The notes: a model not told the origin generated them from the sequence alone. A stretch of 64,000 nt of DNA from Lachnospiraceae bacterium (GCA_910575255.1 CAJTEM010000019.1:1-64000), one strand, 5' to 3'. Numbered from the stretch's first letter, positions 9,053 to 18,510 are shown. Made by a program: numbers and translations.

Positions 9053-9928
9053 TTACGAAAGCTTTAATATCCTTTTGGCGTTTTCTGACAAAAGCAGCTC
9101 AAGAACTCCCTCCTCAAAGGGCAATGCCCGAAACCAATCCAGGCTCTGCTTCATCCCCCTCACCGGATAGCTGCTGGCAAACAGCATCCGGTACTTCATG
9201 TAAGAGTTGGCCGCCTTGATAAACTGCTCGGAAAAGGGCATATTCGGTGTTACCAGGAAAAAGTCCGGGTAAAAATAAATATTGGGACATACCATGGCCA
9301 CAGCCAGAAACTCTGCCACATAGGGCCAGCAGCCATGGGCAACCGTTATGGTAAGATCAGGAAAGCGCTTTGCCATTCTCTGCAGAGGAAGAGGATGACA
9401 GCACGTCAGATCTTCCCCCGCCAGGACACTGAGAGTAAAAGACAGAATCAGTTCCAGCTCCTGACAAGTCTTGTAGATGGGATCTAAAGAAGGGTCATCC
9501 ACCTGTATCGGCGGCATCGCCCATCCCGGCTCTAAAGCAATGCCTTTTACCTGATATTTCTCCACACAGCGGATAATCTCCTTCACCGCCCCCTTCGGGT
9601 CTGCCGGATCCACTGCCGGAAAGCAGATAAACCGCTCAGGGAAAACCACTCCCAGCTCACACACATCGTCATTGTTCACCCGGGCCATGCCAGGGCGCAC
9701 CATTCTGCCATGGATCACCTGTAAATCAATGCCGGAAGCATCAAGCTCCTTTATGTACAGTTCAAAATCTCCGTGACGGGCTGATTCAATATCTGAGCCG
9801 GCACTGAGACGGTACACAGCAGGTACATCCATGGGATGTTTAAAGTCATCCTCCATTGGTCTGGGAAAAAAATTCCCCTCTGTCACAAAGCCCTTATAGG
9901 GCGGTCGGGAACGAAAATCGATAATCAT
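9053..9928 (-). CDS. Amidohydrolase-fold protein, metal ligands altered
   Basis: A 291-residue TIM-barrel protein of the amidohydrolase-2 type. The strand-1 motif that normally reads DxHxH is DFRSRPPYKGF, and the late strand normally carrying a catalytic Asp (GSDWP-like) reads ASSYPVRG. VAHGCWPYVAEF keeps one histidine. The loss of the usual ligands suggests a different chemistry or a non-catalytic role. Its Shine-Dalgarno lies inside the last codons of the upstream permease, so the genes are coupled. No substrate can be assigned. Confidence 0.75.
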   Translation of the reverse strand: MIIDFRSRPPYKGFVTEGNFFPRPMEDDFKHPMDVPAVYRLSAGSDIESARHGDFELYIKELDASGIDLQVIHGRMVRPGMARVNNDDVCELGVVFPERFICFPAVDPADPKGAVKEIIRCVEKYQVKGIALEPGWAMPPIQVDDPSLDPIYKTCQELELILSFTLSVLAGEDLTCCHPLPLQRMAKRFPDLTITVAHGCWPYVAEFLAVAMVCPNIYFYPDFFLVTPNMPFSEQFIKAANSYMKYRMLFASSYPVRGMKQSLDWFRALPFEEGVLELLLSENAKRILKLS

Positions 9929-9930
9929 TT

Positions 9931-10887
9931 TTACTCCTCCTGAATAGCGCCTGCCAGCTTTGCCATTTTTCGGCGCCGGCGTCCGATCCGAATCAGAGCG
10001 AACAGCATAACCAGCAAAATGGTCATGATATAAGGCAGGGCCGAAACAAGCTCAGCCGGAGCTGAGGTAATCTGCAGCGCATTGGCAATGGCCTGGGAAA
10101 GGCCGAACATCATTGCCGAAAGCATAGACAAAAACGGAGAGGCATTGGATATATTGGTGGCTGACATGGAGATAAAGCCACGGCCTGCCAGCATATCTCT
10201 CGCAAACCAGGACACATACCCCATGGACATAAAGGCGCCGGCACATCCGCAAAACACGCCGGAGATCAGAAAAGAGATCGTCTGGATCCTTCTCACCGAA
10301 ATTCCCACAGACTCCGCTGCGTGAGGATTCTCCCCTACAGACTTGATCCGAAGGCCGATTCTTGTCTTTTTCAGAAGAAAATACACCAAAAACACACAGA
10401 AAAACGCCACATAGGTCAGCACATTATGACCGGATACGGCTGCTCCCAGAACAGGGATTTTTTCTATCAGAGGAATGGTAAGCTTCGGTATGGTCAGGCT
10501 CTTTAAAATTCCTGCGCTGGTGGATTTCTGTCCGCACACCAGATAAAGAATAAATACGGTTCCTCCCGATGCTGCCAGATTGATGGAGATACTGGTCAGA
10601 TAGAGATCGGTTTTCAGGAAAAATGCGCAGTAACAGATAATCCCGGCAATAGCTACCGCCCCGGCCACTGCTCCTAAAAATCCCAAAAACAGACTTTGGG
10701 ACGCTGCTGACGCCAAGACACCGCAAAGAGCGCCCACCAGCATCATAGACTCCAGTGCCATATTTAAAAGCCCTGCCTTTTTTGTAAAGCATGCCCCTAA
10801 GGCGGCAAAAATCAACGGGGTGGAGATACGAATCACTGAGAACAGAAAACTTCCGATCCATTCCACATTCCAATAGGTTTCCAGCAT
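9931..10887 (-). CDS. Nucleoside ABC transporter permease (NupQ/YufQ-like)
   Basis: A 318-residue integral membrane protein with eight to ten hydrophobic segments and the BPD_transp_2 hallmark near the middle (NPHAAESVGISVRR). In the BmpA-NupOPQ family such proteins form half of the channel for purine and pyrimidine nucleosides. It starts directly after the stop codon of the other permease (no intergenic base), and a basic RRRRKMAK tail lies inside the cell. Confidence 0.92.
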   Translation of the reverse strand: MLETYWNVEWIGSFLFSVIRISTPLIFAALGACFTKKAGLLNMALESMMLVGALCGVLASAASQSLFLGFLGAVAGAVAIAGIICYCAFFLKTDLYLTSISINLAASGGTVFILYLVCGQKSTSAGILKSLTIPKLTIPLIEKIPVLGAAVSGHNVLTYVAFFCVFLVYFLLKKTRIGLRIKSVGENPHAAESVGISVRRIQTISFLISGVFCGCAGAFMSMGYVSWFARDMLAGRGFISMSATNISNASPFLSMLSAMMFGLSQAIANALQITSAPAELVSALPYIMTILLVMLFALIRIGRRRRKMAKLAGAIQEE

Positions 10888-11985
10888 TTAATTCGCCTCC
10901 TTTGCCGGTGCTTTGTCCATAGACTTTCTGGCAGCATTAAATATCGCTTTGCTTTTGTACCTTCCCAGGAATTCCTGAGCAGCCACAAGGAGAATGATGA
11001 TGGCCTGCAAAACCGACACAAACTCTGCCGGTACATCTGTACTGTAATTGACAATATCCGCTCCGATTCGCAGATAGGCCAGCAAAAAGGCGGCCACAGG
11101 CACAAGAATAGGGTTCCTCTTTGCCAGCACAGACACCAAAAGCCCGTCAAAGCCATACTGGGTCAAACTGTCCCACTGAAACCGGTCATACAGACCCAGA
11201 ATCTGCACCGCTCCTCCCATTCCTGCCAAAGCACCTCCCAAAATCTGTGCGATCATGCAGCTTGCCACCACATGAATGCCGGAATACCTGGAAAATTCCG
11301 CATTGAGGCCGCAGATACGGATGCTCAGGCCTGTGGGGGTATGATAAAGGAAAAGCCACGAGAGAATCACAGCCCCGATTGCCACAAAAATTCCCATATG
11401 AAGCCGCGTCCCATGCCAAATCCCTGCCAGCCTGCTGGCCTCGGGAAGAGCAAAGGAAGCGCTGTAGGTGATGGAGGTATCCAGCATAAAGTTCCGCAGA
11501 ACGTAATTGCTTAAGTACAACAGAGCATAGTTCATCATAATGGAGACCACCACCTCATTGACCTCCAGCTTTTCCCTTGCCACAGCCGGAACCGAGGCAA
11601 TGATCCCTCCTGTCAAAGCGCCGATGGCAATCAAGACCGCAGGGAATACTATTGATGAAAGACCCAGGGGTTCCAGCACAAATGCCATAAAAGTAATGAT
11701 ACAGCCGGAAAAAAGAAACACTCCCTCCCCCACCAGATTAAACCGGTTGGCCGAATACATCATACACATACAGCTGCCTGTAAACATAAAAGGAATCATC
11801 AGTTCCAGCATACTGGAAAATCTTCGCTTGGTAGACAAAGGTCCCATCGCAAAATTGCGGATAGCCTCCAGGGGTTCCTCAGAAATCAGGAACAGAACAA
11901 GCATGGCAAGGATATAAGCGATCCCCATAGCCACCACAATGCGCAGTATCTCAAACATTGTCTCAATTCTTCTTGTTTTTTTCAT
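10888..11985 (-). CDS. Nucleoside ABC transporter permease (NupP/YufP-like)
   Basis: A 365-residue membrane protein, the larger of the two channel subunits, with about ten hydrophobic segments and the typical GLNAEFSRYSGIHV loop of this permease family. The start overlaps the ATPase stop by ATGA (11982-11985). It partners the ATPase and the second permease on either side. Confidence 0.92.
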   Translation of the reverse strand: MKKTRRIETMFEILRIVVAMGIAYILAMLVLFLISEEPLEAIRNFAMGPLSTKRRFSSMLELMIPFMFTGSCMCMMYSANRFNLVGEGVFLFSGCIITFMAFVLEPLGLSSIVFPAVLIAIGALTGGIIASVPAVAREKLEVNEVVVSIMMNYALLYLSNYVLRNFMLDTSITYSASFALPEASRLAGIWHGTRLHMGIFVAIGAVILSWLFLYHTPTGLSIRICGLNAEFSRYSGIHVVASCMIAQILGGALAGMGGAVQILGLYDRFQWDSLTQYGFDGLLVSVLAKRNPILVPVAAFLLAYLRIGADIVNYSTDVPAEFVSVLQAIIILLVAAQEFLGRYKSKAIFNAARKSMDKAPAKEAN

Positions 11986-13532
11986 CCTGCCGCCTCCCTG
12001 ATCTGCTCCTGGTTCATAGTCTTAAGCCCCAGCATATATTCTCCCAGTTCCTCCTCGGTAACTTCCTTCACATTCTCAAAATATGCCGCAATTTTCCCCT
12101 TATAAAACACTAAAAGCCGATCCGATACCTCCAGCACCTCATTTAAATCCGCACTGATCAGCAAGGCGCCGATCCCGTCCTTCCGCGTCTTGTCAATCAG
12201 TTTTCTGCGGATCATATCACAGGTGCCGATATCCACTCCTCTGGTAGGCTGATTTGCCACGATCAGATTGGCTCCTGAGGTAAACTCTCTGGCCACAATC
12301 ACCTTCTGCATATTTCCCCCGGACAGCATACGGATGGGTTCATCCCGGTGGTCACAGGCGATCTCATACTCCCTGATACAGGCATCTGCAAAATCATTGA
12401 CCTTTTTCCGGTCAATAAAGGGGCCCCTGCGAAACTCCTTTTTAAACATCCGGTCACTGATCAGGTTCTCCTTGACAGACAGTTCCCCCGCACTGCCCAT
12501 ACGCATCCGGTCCTCGGATATATGTGCCACTCCCAATGCACGAATCTGATCTATGTCACGACCCTTGATCTCCTGGCCATTGACGCGGATACTTCCACAC
12601 TCATAATTGCCCATACCGGTAATGGCCAGGGCCAGCTCATTCTGGCCATTGCCCTCCACCCCGGCAATCCCAAGGATCTCTCCGCCGTGAATGTTAAAGG
12701 ATATCTGGTTCACTGCCTTCCTGCCATTTTCATTCAGACACACCACATCCCGACATTCCAGGATCGTCTCCCGGGATCTGGCCGGTTCTTTGTCAATACT
12801 TGTGACCACATCCCGGCCCACCATCATCCGGGAAATCTTTCTCTCATTTAGGTTCTCCGTCTTTTCCGAGCCTATGATACGCCCCCGGCGCAGCACGGTC
12901 ACCCGGTCACAGAGCCGCATGACCTCATCTAACTTGTGGGAAATAAAAATGATGGAATGACCATTTTCCCTTAAAATCTTGATTTGCTCAAACAGCTCCT
13001 CCGTCTCCTGAGGCGTAAGCACTGCCGTGGGCTCATCTAAAACCAGAATCCTGGCCTCCCGGACCAATGCTTTGATGATCTCCACCTTCTGCCTCTGGCC
13101 AATACTCAAATCGCAGATTCTCGCCCGGGCCTCCACCCGCAGATCATACCGATCCGATACCTCCTGGGTCATGCGGACCGCCTTTTCCATATCAAAGCAC
13201 AAACCTTTGGTAGGTTCAATTCCCAAAACCACATTCTCCGCCACTGTTAGAGAGAGGGCCTGCATAAAATGCTGATGCACCATCCCGATTCCCGCAGCAA
13301 TCGCCTCGATGGGATTTTGGAACCGCACCTCTTTCCCCTCAAGAATAATCTGGCCGCTCTGAGGCTGCTCCATGCCAAAGAGAATCTTCATCAGGGTGGT
13401 TTTTCCTGCGCCGTTTTCCCCTACCAAGGCAAGAATCTCCTTCTCATTGACAGAAAAGGTGATATCTTTGTTGGCAACAAATCCATTTCCGTATATTTTG
13501 CTGATATTCTGCATTCGCAGTATCTCGCCCAT
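11982..13532 (-). CDS. Nucleoside ABC transporter ATPase (NupO/YufO-like), two nucleotide-binding domains
   Basis: A 516-residue protein with tandem ATPase domains. The first has Walker A GENGAGKTT (near residue 37), signature LSIGQRQKVEI and Walker B ILVLDEPTAVL. The second has the degenerate GVEGNGQNE loop usual in sugar/nucleoside double ATPases and the LSGGNMQKVIVARE signature. It energises the two permeases downstream. Between it and the BMP gene lies a 13556-13584 hairpin (CCGGCAGGGCT / AGCCCTGCCGG) that may protect or attenuate the downstream message. Confidence 0.95.
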   Translation of the reverse strand: MGEILRMQNISKIYGNGFVANKDITFSVNEKEILALVGENGAGKTTLMKILFGMEQPQSGQIILEGKEVRFQNPIEAIAAGIGMVHQHFMQALSLTVAENVVLGIEPTKGLCFDMEKAVRMTQEVSDRYDLRVEARARICDLSIGQRQKVEIIKALVREARILVLDEPTAVLTPQETEELFEQIKILRENGHSIIFISHKLDEVMRLCDRVTVLRRGRIIGSEKTENLNERKISRMMVGRDVVTSIDKEPARSRETILECRDVVCLNENGRKAVNQISFNIHGGEILGIAGVEGNGQNELALAITGMGNYECGSIRVNGQEIKGRDIDQIRALGVAHISEDRMRMGSAGELSVKENLISDRMFKKEFRRGPFIDRKKVNDFADACIREYEIACDHRDEPIRMLSGGNMQKVIVAREFTSGANLIVANQPTRGVDIGTCDMIRRKLIDKTRKDGIGALLISADLNEVLEVSDRLLVFYKGKIAAYFENVKEVTEEELGEYMLGLKTMNQEQIREAAG

Positions 13533-13640
13533 TATCTTTCCCCGTCCTTCCCGGTCCGGCAGGGCTCATCCAAAGCCCTGCCGGAACTATATAAAAGAGA
13601 ATCCTGCACATCAGGTTTCACAGGGCACACCCTATGAACT

Positions 13641-13682
13641 GAAAAAACACAATACCGCCCGAACCAGAGCCCGGACGGTATC
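13641..13682 (-). terminator. Terminator or attenuator after the BMP gene
   Basis: Minus strand ATACCGTCCG...CGGGCGGTAT stem followed by TTTTTT. Partial termination here would give more binding protein than membrane components, a common arrangement. Confidence 0.7.
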
Positions 13683-13730
13683 GGAATTCATCGGATTATC
13701 ACTTCTTACTCCGGTGTTTCTCGTGACTTC

Positions 13731-14897
13731 TTATGGCTCCACGCTGTTTACCAACTCACGGAACTCGGAATCATCACCAAAATCATAGTAGGAAGGCACT
13801 GAAATCTCGCCCTTCTTCACCTTATCCTCACATTCGCTGACCTGTCTGCGCACATCCTCCGGCACCAGCTTCTGATAATTCTCGTTGTCTGCCAGACCCA
13901 CGCCGCCCTCAGCAATGCCAAGTATCTGGAGGGTTCCCCACTGTATCGTTCCTTGATCAATCTCATCAAAAATCACGATCAGGGAATCGCCAATGTTCTT
14001 CATCATGGAAGTCATGATTACCTGAGCCAGCTCCGGAGACTCCGAATTGGAATAGGTCAGATACTGGTCAGAATCCACTCCTACCGCCAGCTTATCCCCC
14101 TCGATCGCTGCCTGGAAAATCCCCAGTCCTGCTGCGCCTGCCACGCTGAACATCACATCCACGCCGGAATTGTAAAGAGCCGTGGCGATCTCTCCCATGG
14201 CAGCAGCATCACCAGGCGTAGAGTTGTAAGCCAGAGACACCTTAATATCGTCCTTGCAGGCCAGGGCCCCGTTGATAAATCCGGTAAAGAAATCATTGAT
14301 GGCAGGATTGTCCCGGTTTGCCCCTGCTGCGATCATTCCGGATTCCGACATGGCTGCACATACATACCCCACCAGATAGGAGCCTTCATTGGCCCGGTAA
14401 GCCACACATACCACATTATCCGAGGTCACCTCCGCGGTGGTGCTGGCATCAAATACCACAAACTTCTTCTCCGGATATTCCGGTGCATACTTGAAAACAA
14501 TGTCTCCCCATCCGTTTCCGGACTGAGCAATGATATAATCCGCATCGCTGTCACAGATATCCAAAAACATGTTCTCATATTTGGAGGAATCCATGCCAGT
14601 CTCAATGACGCTGACCTCATATCCGTATTTGTCTCCGATCTCCTGGACACCTGCCCATCCATTGTCGTTAAAAGACATATCCCCCAGCTGTGTTGCGATA
14701 AATACGATCTTGCCGCCTTCCTTGGCGCTCTCCTCTGCCTTTGTATCCTCGGCAGCTTTTGTGTCCTCTGACTTTGCCGTATCAGCGGCCTTTGTCTCTT
14801 CCGCCTTAGCAGTCTCTGCCGGCTTGCTGCCGCCGCAGCCTGCCAGGGAGGAAACGGTAAGCGCCATTGCCATACCTAATGCCAAAATCTTTTTCAT
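13731..14897 (-). CDS. BMP-family nucleoside-binding lipoprotein
   Basis: The substrate-binding subunit of the importer, anchored to the outside of the membrane. It starts at MKKILALGMAMA, eight bases after GAGGAGG; the longer open frame upstream lacks a ribosome site. The signal peptide ends in a lipobox SLAGC. A low-complexity linker rich in A, E, K, T and D follows, then the BMP domain (GDMSFNDNGWAG, QSGNGWGD, GVDSDQY). BMP proteins such as TmpC/PnrA, BmpA and Med bind purine or pyrimidine nucleosides. Confidence 0.95.
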   Translation of the reverse strand: MKKILALGMAMALTVSSLAGCGGSKPAETAKAEETKAADTAKSEDTKAAEDTKAEESAKEGGKIVFIATQLGDMSFNDNGWAGVQEIGDKYGYEVSVIETGMDSSKYENMFLDICDSDADYIIAQSGNGWGDIVFKYAPEYPEKKFVVFDASTTAEVTSDNVVCVAYRANEGSYLVGYVCAAMSESGMIAAGANRDNPAINDFFTGFINGALACKDDIKVSLAYNSTPGDAAAMGEIATALYNSGVDVMFSVAGAAGLGIFQAAIEGDKLAVGVDSDQYLTYSNSESPELAQVIMTSMMKNIGDSLIVIFDEIDQGTIQWGTLQILGIAEGGVGLADNENYQKLVPEDVRRQVSECEDKVKKGEISVPSYYDFGDDSEFRELVNSVEP

Positions 14898-14971
14898 GTG
14901 AAACCTCCTCATTCTTTTGTTTTGCGAAAGCATAATTCTTTTGTGAGAAAGGGATGACAAATGTCCTGCTG

Positions 14972-15712
14972 CTATAGCAGTCTGCTCCAGGAGTCCAGCT
15001 CCTTCCAGCACTCCCTGGTATCCTGCCGCATGCGCTGCTGCTGCTCTTCATCTGCCAGAATCCGCATACCCTGACAAGTGATATAGCCTTCCTTCATCAG
15101 CTCTTTTATGGCCCGGTTTACGGTTCGGATGGAAAGCCCCGTGTTGTCTGCAATGCTCTGGCGGCTTAAGCGTATCATACCCGACTGACTGCTCAGCTCC
15201 AGGGCGGCCACAATAAATACCATCACCCGCTGCTTCCCCTCCAAAAACAAAAAAGCCCGTGCCATCTTTGCCTGAGTCAGCAGATAATTCCCCATGATCC
15301 GCACCTCCAGGCGAAGCATCTTCTCATCGTGGCTGAGCCATTTTTCGAAAGCATCCTTGGAAATTACCAGGAAACGGCAGTCCACCGCTGTGGTAAGTGT
15401 GGATTTATAATGATCCAGATCCATCAAAAGCTCCATAACCCCAAAAGCCTTCACTGGTTTAAACCACATATACTCGTAGCTGACTCCATCCAGATACTGA
15501 TCCGTGGCCTTTACCCTTCCTTCCACCAGTATGAAAATCTTCCGGATGTCTTCTCCCTCGTAAATAAAAGTAGTCTCTCCCTCCATTTCGACAATATCAA
15601 ATTGTTCCAAAATACTGATTGGCGCATTTTCCAGGTACGCATTCAGATAAGATTGATCCTCTGCGTCCAGAGATGCTATCAATTTCAGCACTTCGTCCGT
15701 TCGTTTTTTCAT
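14972..15712 (-). CDS. Crp/Fnr-family transcription regulator
   Basis: A 246-residue regulator with an N-terminal cyclic-nucleotide-binding-type beta barrel (YEGEDIRKIFILVEGRVKA) and a C-terminal winged helix (RLSRQSIADNTGLSIRTVNR). No cysteine cluster typical of Fnr iron-sulfur sensors is seen, so a small-molecule ligand is more likely. It is the first gene of the nucleoside operon, 74 bases before the BMP gene, and probably its regulator. The start MKKRTDEVLK was preferred because upstream codons overlap the putative promoter and operator; the ribosome site there is weak. Confidence 0.85.
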   Translation of the reverse strand: MKKRTDEVLKLIASLDAEDQSYLNAYLENAPISILEQFDIVEMEGETTFIYEGEDIRKIFILVEGRVKATDQYLDGVSYEYMWFKPVKAFGVMELLMDLDHYKSTLTTAVDCRFLVISKDAFEKWLSHDEKMLRLEVRIMGNYLLTQAKMARAFLFLEGKQRVMVFIVAALELSSQSGMIRLSRQSIADNTGLSIRTVNRAIKELMKEGYITCQGMRILADEEQQQRMRQDTRECWKELDSWSRLL

Positions 15713-15754
15713 CCCTTTCCCATTCCTTTCAATCCAACCAGTAAAACCATTTAA

Positions 15755-15818
15755 ATCATACATGATTTTGCATGCATTCTTCAATGACATATGTCCACTT
15801 TTTTGAAATATATGGACA
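15755..15818 (-). promoter_or_regulatory. Putative promoter and operator of the Crp-nucleoside operon
   Basis: Minus strand TTGAAG (15779-15784), 18 bases, TATGAT (15755-15760). Immediately upstream is an inverted pair TGTCCA / TGGACA (arms 15792-15797 and 15813-15818), a candidate site for the Crp-like protein itself. Inferred from sequence only. Confidence 0.45.
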
Positions 15819-15987
15819 AATTTAATAATATTTATTCTATGCAAACTTATTTTTTAGATTCATTCTCCAACACATCCTCACCTCTCCCCCCAAATCCTCC
15901 CTCTGGAAAAAGGGCGTACCTCCCGGCCCTCCTTCATGAAATATGGCTTTAAAGCATCAAAGCGTCAAACTTTAAAGTCACAAAGCG

Positions 15988-16016
15988 TTGACAATCCTTC
16001 ACAGGTGCGTTAAAAT
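15988..16016 (+). promoter_or_regulatory. Promoter of the aroF-tyrA-aroA operon
   Basis: TTGACA (15988-15993), 17 bases, TAAAAT (16011-16016). Transcription would start near 16023, upstream of the inserted palindromic element and about 360 bases before aroF. Confidence 0.75.
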
Positions 16017-16046
16017 AGCGGGAGAAAAAAAGCCAGCGCAAACAGC

Positions 16047-16352
16047 CAATGTCATTTCCTTTCGCTCTGAGAATATCAGCCATGGAAGAAGGGGCGGGAA
16101 GAGACCGGAAATGGCCTGATGATTTTGACTTTGCAGGGATTTAGAAGGCCTTAAATTCCTGAGTTTTGCGTTGAAACGAAAATACACTCTGTTTGAGCGA
16201 AGCGAGTTTGGGTATTTTCGTTTCGGTTTTAGCAAAAATCAGAAATTTTAGGAATTCTTAATTCCGAAACCGGAAAAAGCAGCAGGCCATTTCCGGTCTC
16301 TTCCCGCCCCTTCTTTCATGGCGTACCTTCTGAGGATAACTAAACGACATTG
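16047..16352 (+). repeat. MITE-like palindromic element, copy A, in the aro 5' leader
   Basis: A 306-bp element bounded by CAATGTCA and a matching TGACATTG-type end. The inside folds back on itself as a near-complete hairpin, with a tip carrying GAGCGAAGCGAG. It is flanked on both sides by the same 10 bases, CGCAAACAGC (16037-16046 and 16353-16362), a target-site duplication. Removing it leaves a normal short leader with the aroF ribosome site. Confidence 0.85.
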
Positions 16353-16384
16353 CGCAAACAGCCGAATATTTTAAGGAGCTTCTT

Positions 16385-17398
16385 ATGATTATTATTATGA
16401 AACCAGGCGCCTCCAAAGAGGCAATCCATAACGTGACCTGCCAGATCGAGACCAGAGGGCTGCAGGTGCATCTGTCAGAAGGCCGCGAGGTCACCATTGT
16501 GGGGGTCGTGGGTGATAAATCTTTGCTGAACGGAATCAGCTTCGAGATTGCCGACGGGGTGGACAAGGTGGTGCCGGTCACCGAGTCCTACAAGCTTGCC
16601 AACCGCAAGTTCCACCCTGAGCCTTCCCTCGTCCCGGTGGGCAATACCTCCATCGGCCCGGGCACCCTGACTATCATGGCCGGCCCCTGTGCAGTGGAGA
16701 GCCGGGAACAGCTTTTAGAGACTGCCGTTGCCGTGAAAAAGGCCGGGGCCAACTTCCTGCGGGGCGGCGCCTATAAGCCCCGCACCTCCCCCTACTCCTT
16801 CCAGGGGCTTGAGGAGGAAGGGCTGAAATATATGAAAGAAGCCAGGGATGCCACCGGGCTGGCAGTCATCTGCGAGGTCACCAGCCACCATGCCATTGAG
16901 ACTGCGGTCAAGTATGTGGACATGCTGCAGATCGGCGCCCGGAACATGCAGAACTTCGAACTTTTGAAGGAAGCCGGGAAGGCCGGGATACCTGTTCTCT
17001 TAAAACGGGGGCTTTCCGCCACCATCGATGAGTGGCTGAATGCCGCCGAGTATATCATGTCAGAAGGCAATGAGCGGGTGGTCCTCTGTGAGCGGGGCAT
17101 CCGCACCTATGAAACAAGCACCCGCAATACCTTAGACATCAGCGCCGTGCCGGTGCTGCGCAGCAAGAGCCATCTGCCTGTCATCGTGGATCCCAGCCAT
17201 GCCACCGGTGTCCGGGCCTACGTGCCGCCTCTGGCCAAGTGCGCCATTGCCGCCGGGGCAGACGGCCTGATGATCGAGGTCCATCCTGACCCGGCCCGGG
17301 CCCTGTCAGACGGCCCCCAGTCCCTGACCTTCGCACAGTTTGAACAGCTGACTGCCCAATTGCGTCCCTATGCCGGACTGGAGGGGAGGAAGCTGTGA
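16385..17398 (+). CDS. aroF: 3-deoxy-7-phosphoheptulonate synthase (DAHP synthase)
   Basis: Joins phosphoenolpyruvate and erythrose-4-phosphate, the first step of aromatic amino acid synthesis. The 337-residue protein is the type I-beta form. It has a ferredoxin-like N-terminal domain of about 70 residues (IIIMKPGASKEAI...), which in this class mediates feedback control, then a KDO8P-synthase-like barrel with MAGPCAVES, RGGAYKPRTSPYSF, LLKRGLSAT and VDPSHATG. AAGGAG lies six bases before the ATG. It is the first gene of aroF-tyrA-aroA and its 5' leader carries a palindromic insertion. Confidence 0.96.
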   Translation: MIIIMKPGASKEAIHNVTCQIETRGLQVHLSEGREVTIVGVVGDKSLLNGISFEIADGVDKVVPVTESYKLANRKFHPEPSLVPVGNTSIGPGTLTIMAGPCAVESREQLLETAVAVKKAGANFLRGGAYKPRTSPYSFQGLEEEGLKYMKEARDATGLAVICEVTSHHAIETAVKYVDMLQIGARNMQNFELLKEAGKAGIPVLLKRGLSATIDEWLNAAEYIMSEGNERVVLCERGIRTYETSTRNTLDISAVPVLRSKSHLPVIVDPSHATGVRAYVPPLAKCAIAAGADGLMIEVHPDPARALSDGPQSLTFAQFEQLTAQLRPYAGLEGRKL

Positions 17399-18492
17399 TG
17401 GCTGACAGTGTTATTGGTTTTATCGGACTGGGGCTGATCGGCGGCTCCATTGCCAAGGGGATCAAACGCAGCCGGCCGGATGTGAAGATCCTGGCCTACA
17501 TGCGGACCCGCTCCAGGCTGGAAATTGCCGTGAAGGAAGGAATCATTGACGGCATTTTGGAGGGGGTCGGGGAACAGCTGAGAGAATGCGATATTATTTT
17601 CCTCTGCACTCCCGTGGAATACAATGCCCGCTATCTCCGGGACATCCGTCCCTATCTGAAGGAAAATGCCATCGTCACGGATGTGGGAAGCACCAAGGCT
17701 GATATCCACCGGGCCGTAGAAGAACTGCAGATGGAGGGCTGCTTTGTGGGGGGCCATCCCATGGCCGGTTCCGAGAAGACCGGCTATGAAAATGCCACTG
17801 ACCACTTATTGGAAAATGCCTATTATATCCTTACCCCCACACCCCGCTCCCGTCCCCGGGATGTGGAGACAATGAGGGAGATTGCCCGGCTGACCGGTGC
17901 CCTTCCCATTGTGCTGGACTACGAAAAGCATGACCGGATTGTGGCTGCCATCAGCCATCTGCCCCATATCATTGCCTCCAGCCTGGTCAACCTTGTCCGG
18001 GACAGCGATGATCCGGAGGAATATATGAAGCGGCTGGCTGCCGGCGGTTTCAAGGACATCACCCGCATTGCCTCCTCCTCCCCGGAGATGTGGGAACAGA
18101 TCTGCATGACCAACACGGCCCCTATCTGCGGGATGCTGAAGGCCTACATTGCCTCATTGCAGCAAATACTGGAAAACCTTAAGCAGCAGGACAGCCATGC
18201 TGTCTATGAACTGTTTGACCAATCCCGCATTTACCGCAATTCCATCTCCGATATGACGAAGGGTTCTGTGCCGCCGGACTATTCCTTTACCGTAGATATT
18301 GTGGATGAGCCCGGCTCCATCTCCACCCTGTCCGTCATTTTAAGCGCCCGGGGCATTAATATCAAAAATATCGGCATCAACCACAACCGGGAGCAGGGAG
18401 AGGGAGCGCTGCGGATCACGTTTTATGAAGAATCGGCCATGAATGCGGCCTGGGAACAGCTGAAGAAATACAATTATGAACTGATTCGATAA
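17398..18492 (+). CDS. tyrA: Prephenate dehydrogenase with ACT domain
   Basis: Oxidatively decarboxylates prephenate to 4-hydroxyphenylpyruvate for tyrosine. An NAD-binding GLGLIGGSIAKG motif lies at the N-terminus, GGHPMAGSEKTGY in the catalytic region and a C-terminal ACT domain (about residues 295-364, DEPGSISTLSVILSARGINI) for feedback by an amino acid. The ATG overlaps the aroF stop (TGATG), so translation is coupled; a GTG one codon earlier is also possible. Confidence 0.95.
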   Translation: MADSVIGFIGLGLIGGSIAKGIKRSRPDVKILAYMRTRSRLEIAVKEGIIDGILEGVGEQLRECDIIFLCTPVEYNARYLRDIRPYLKENAIVTDVGSTKADIHRAVEELQMEGCFVGGHPMAGSEKTGYENATDHLLENAYYILTPTPRSRPRDVETMREIARLTGALPIVLDYEKHDRIVAAISHLPHIIASSLVNLVRDSDDPEEYMKRLAAGGFKDITRIASSSPEMWEQICMTNTAPICGMLKAYIASLQQILENLKQQDSHAVYELFDQSRIYRNSISDMTKGSVPPDYSFTVDIVDEPGSISTLSVILSARGINIKNIGINHNREQGEGALRITFYEESAMNAAWEQLKKYNYELIR

Positions 18493-18510
18493 AAGGGAGG
18501 ACATTCCGAT

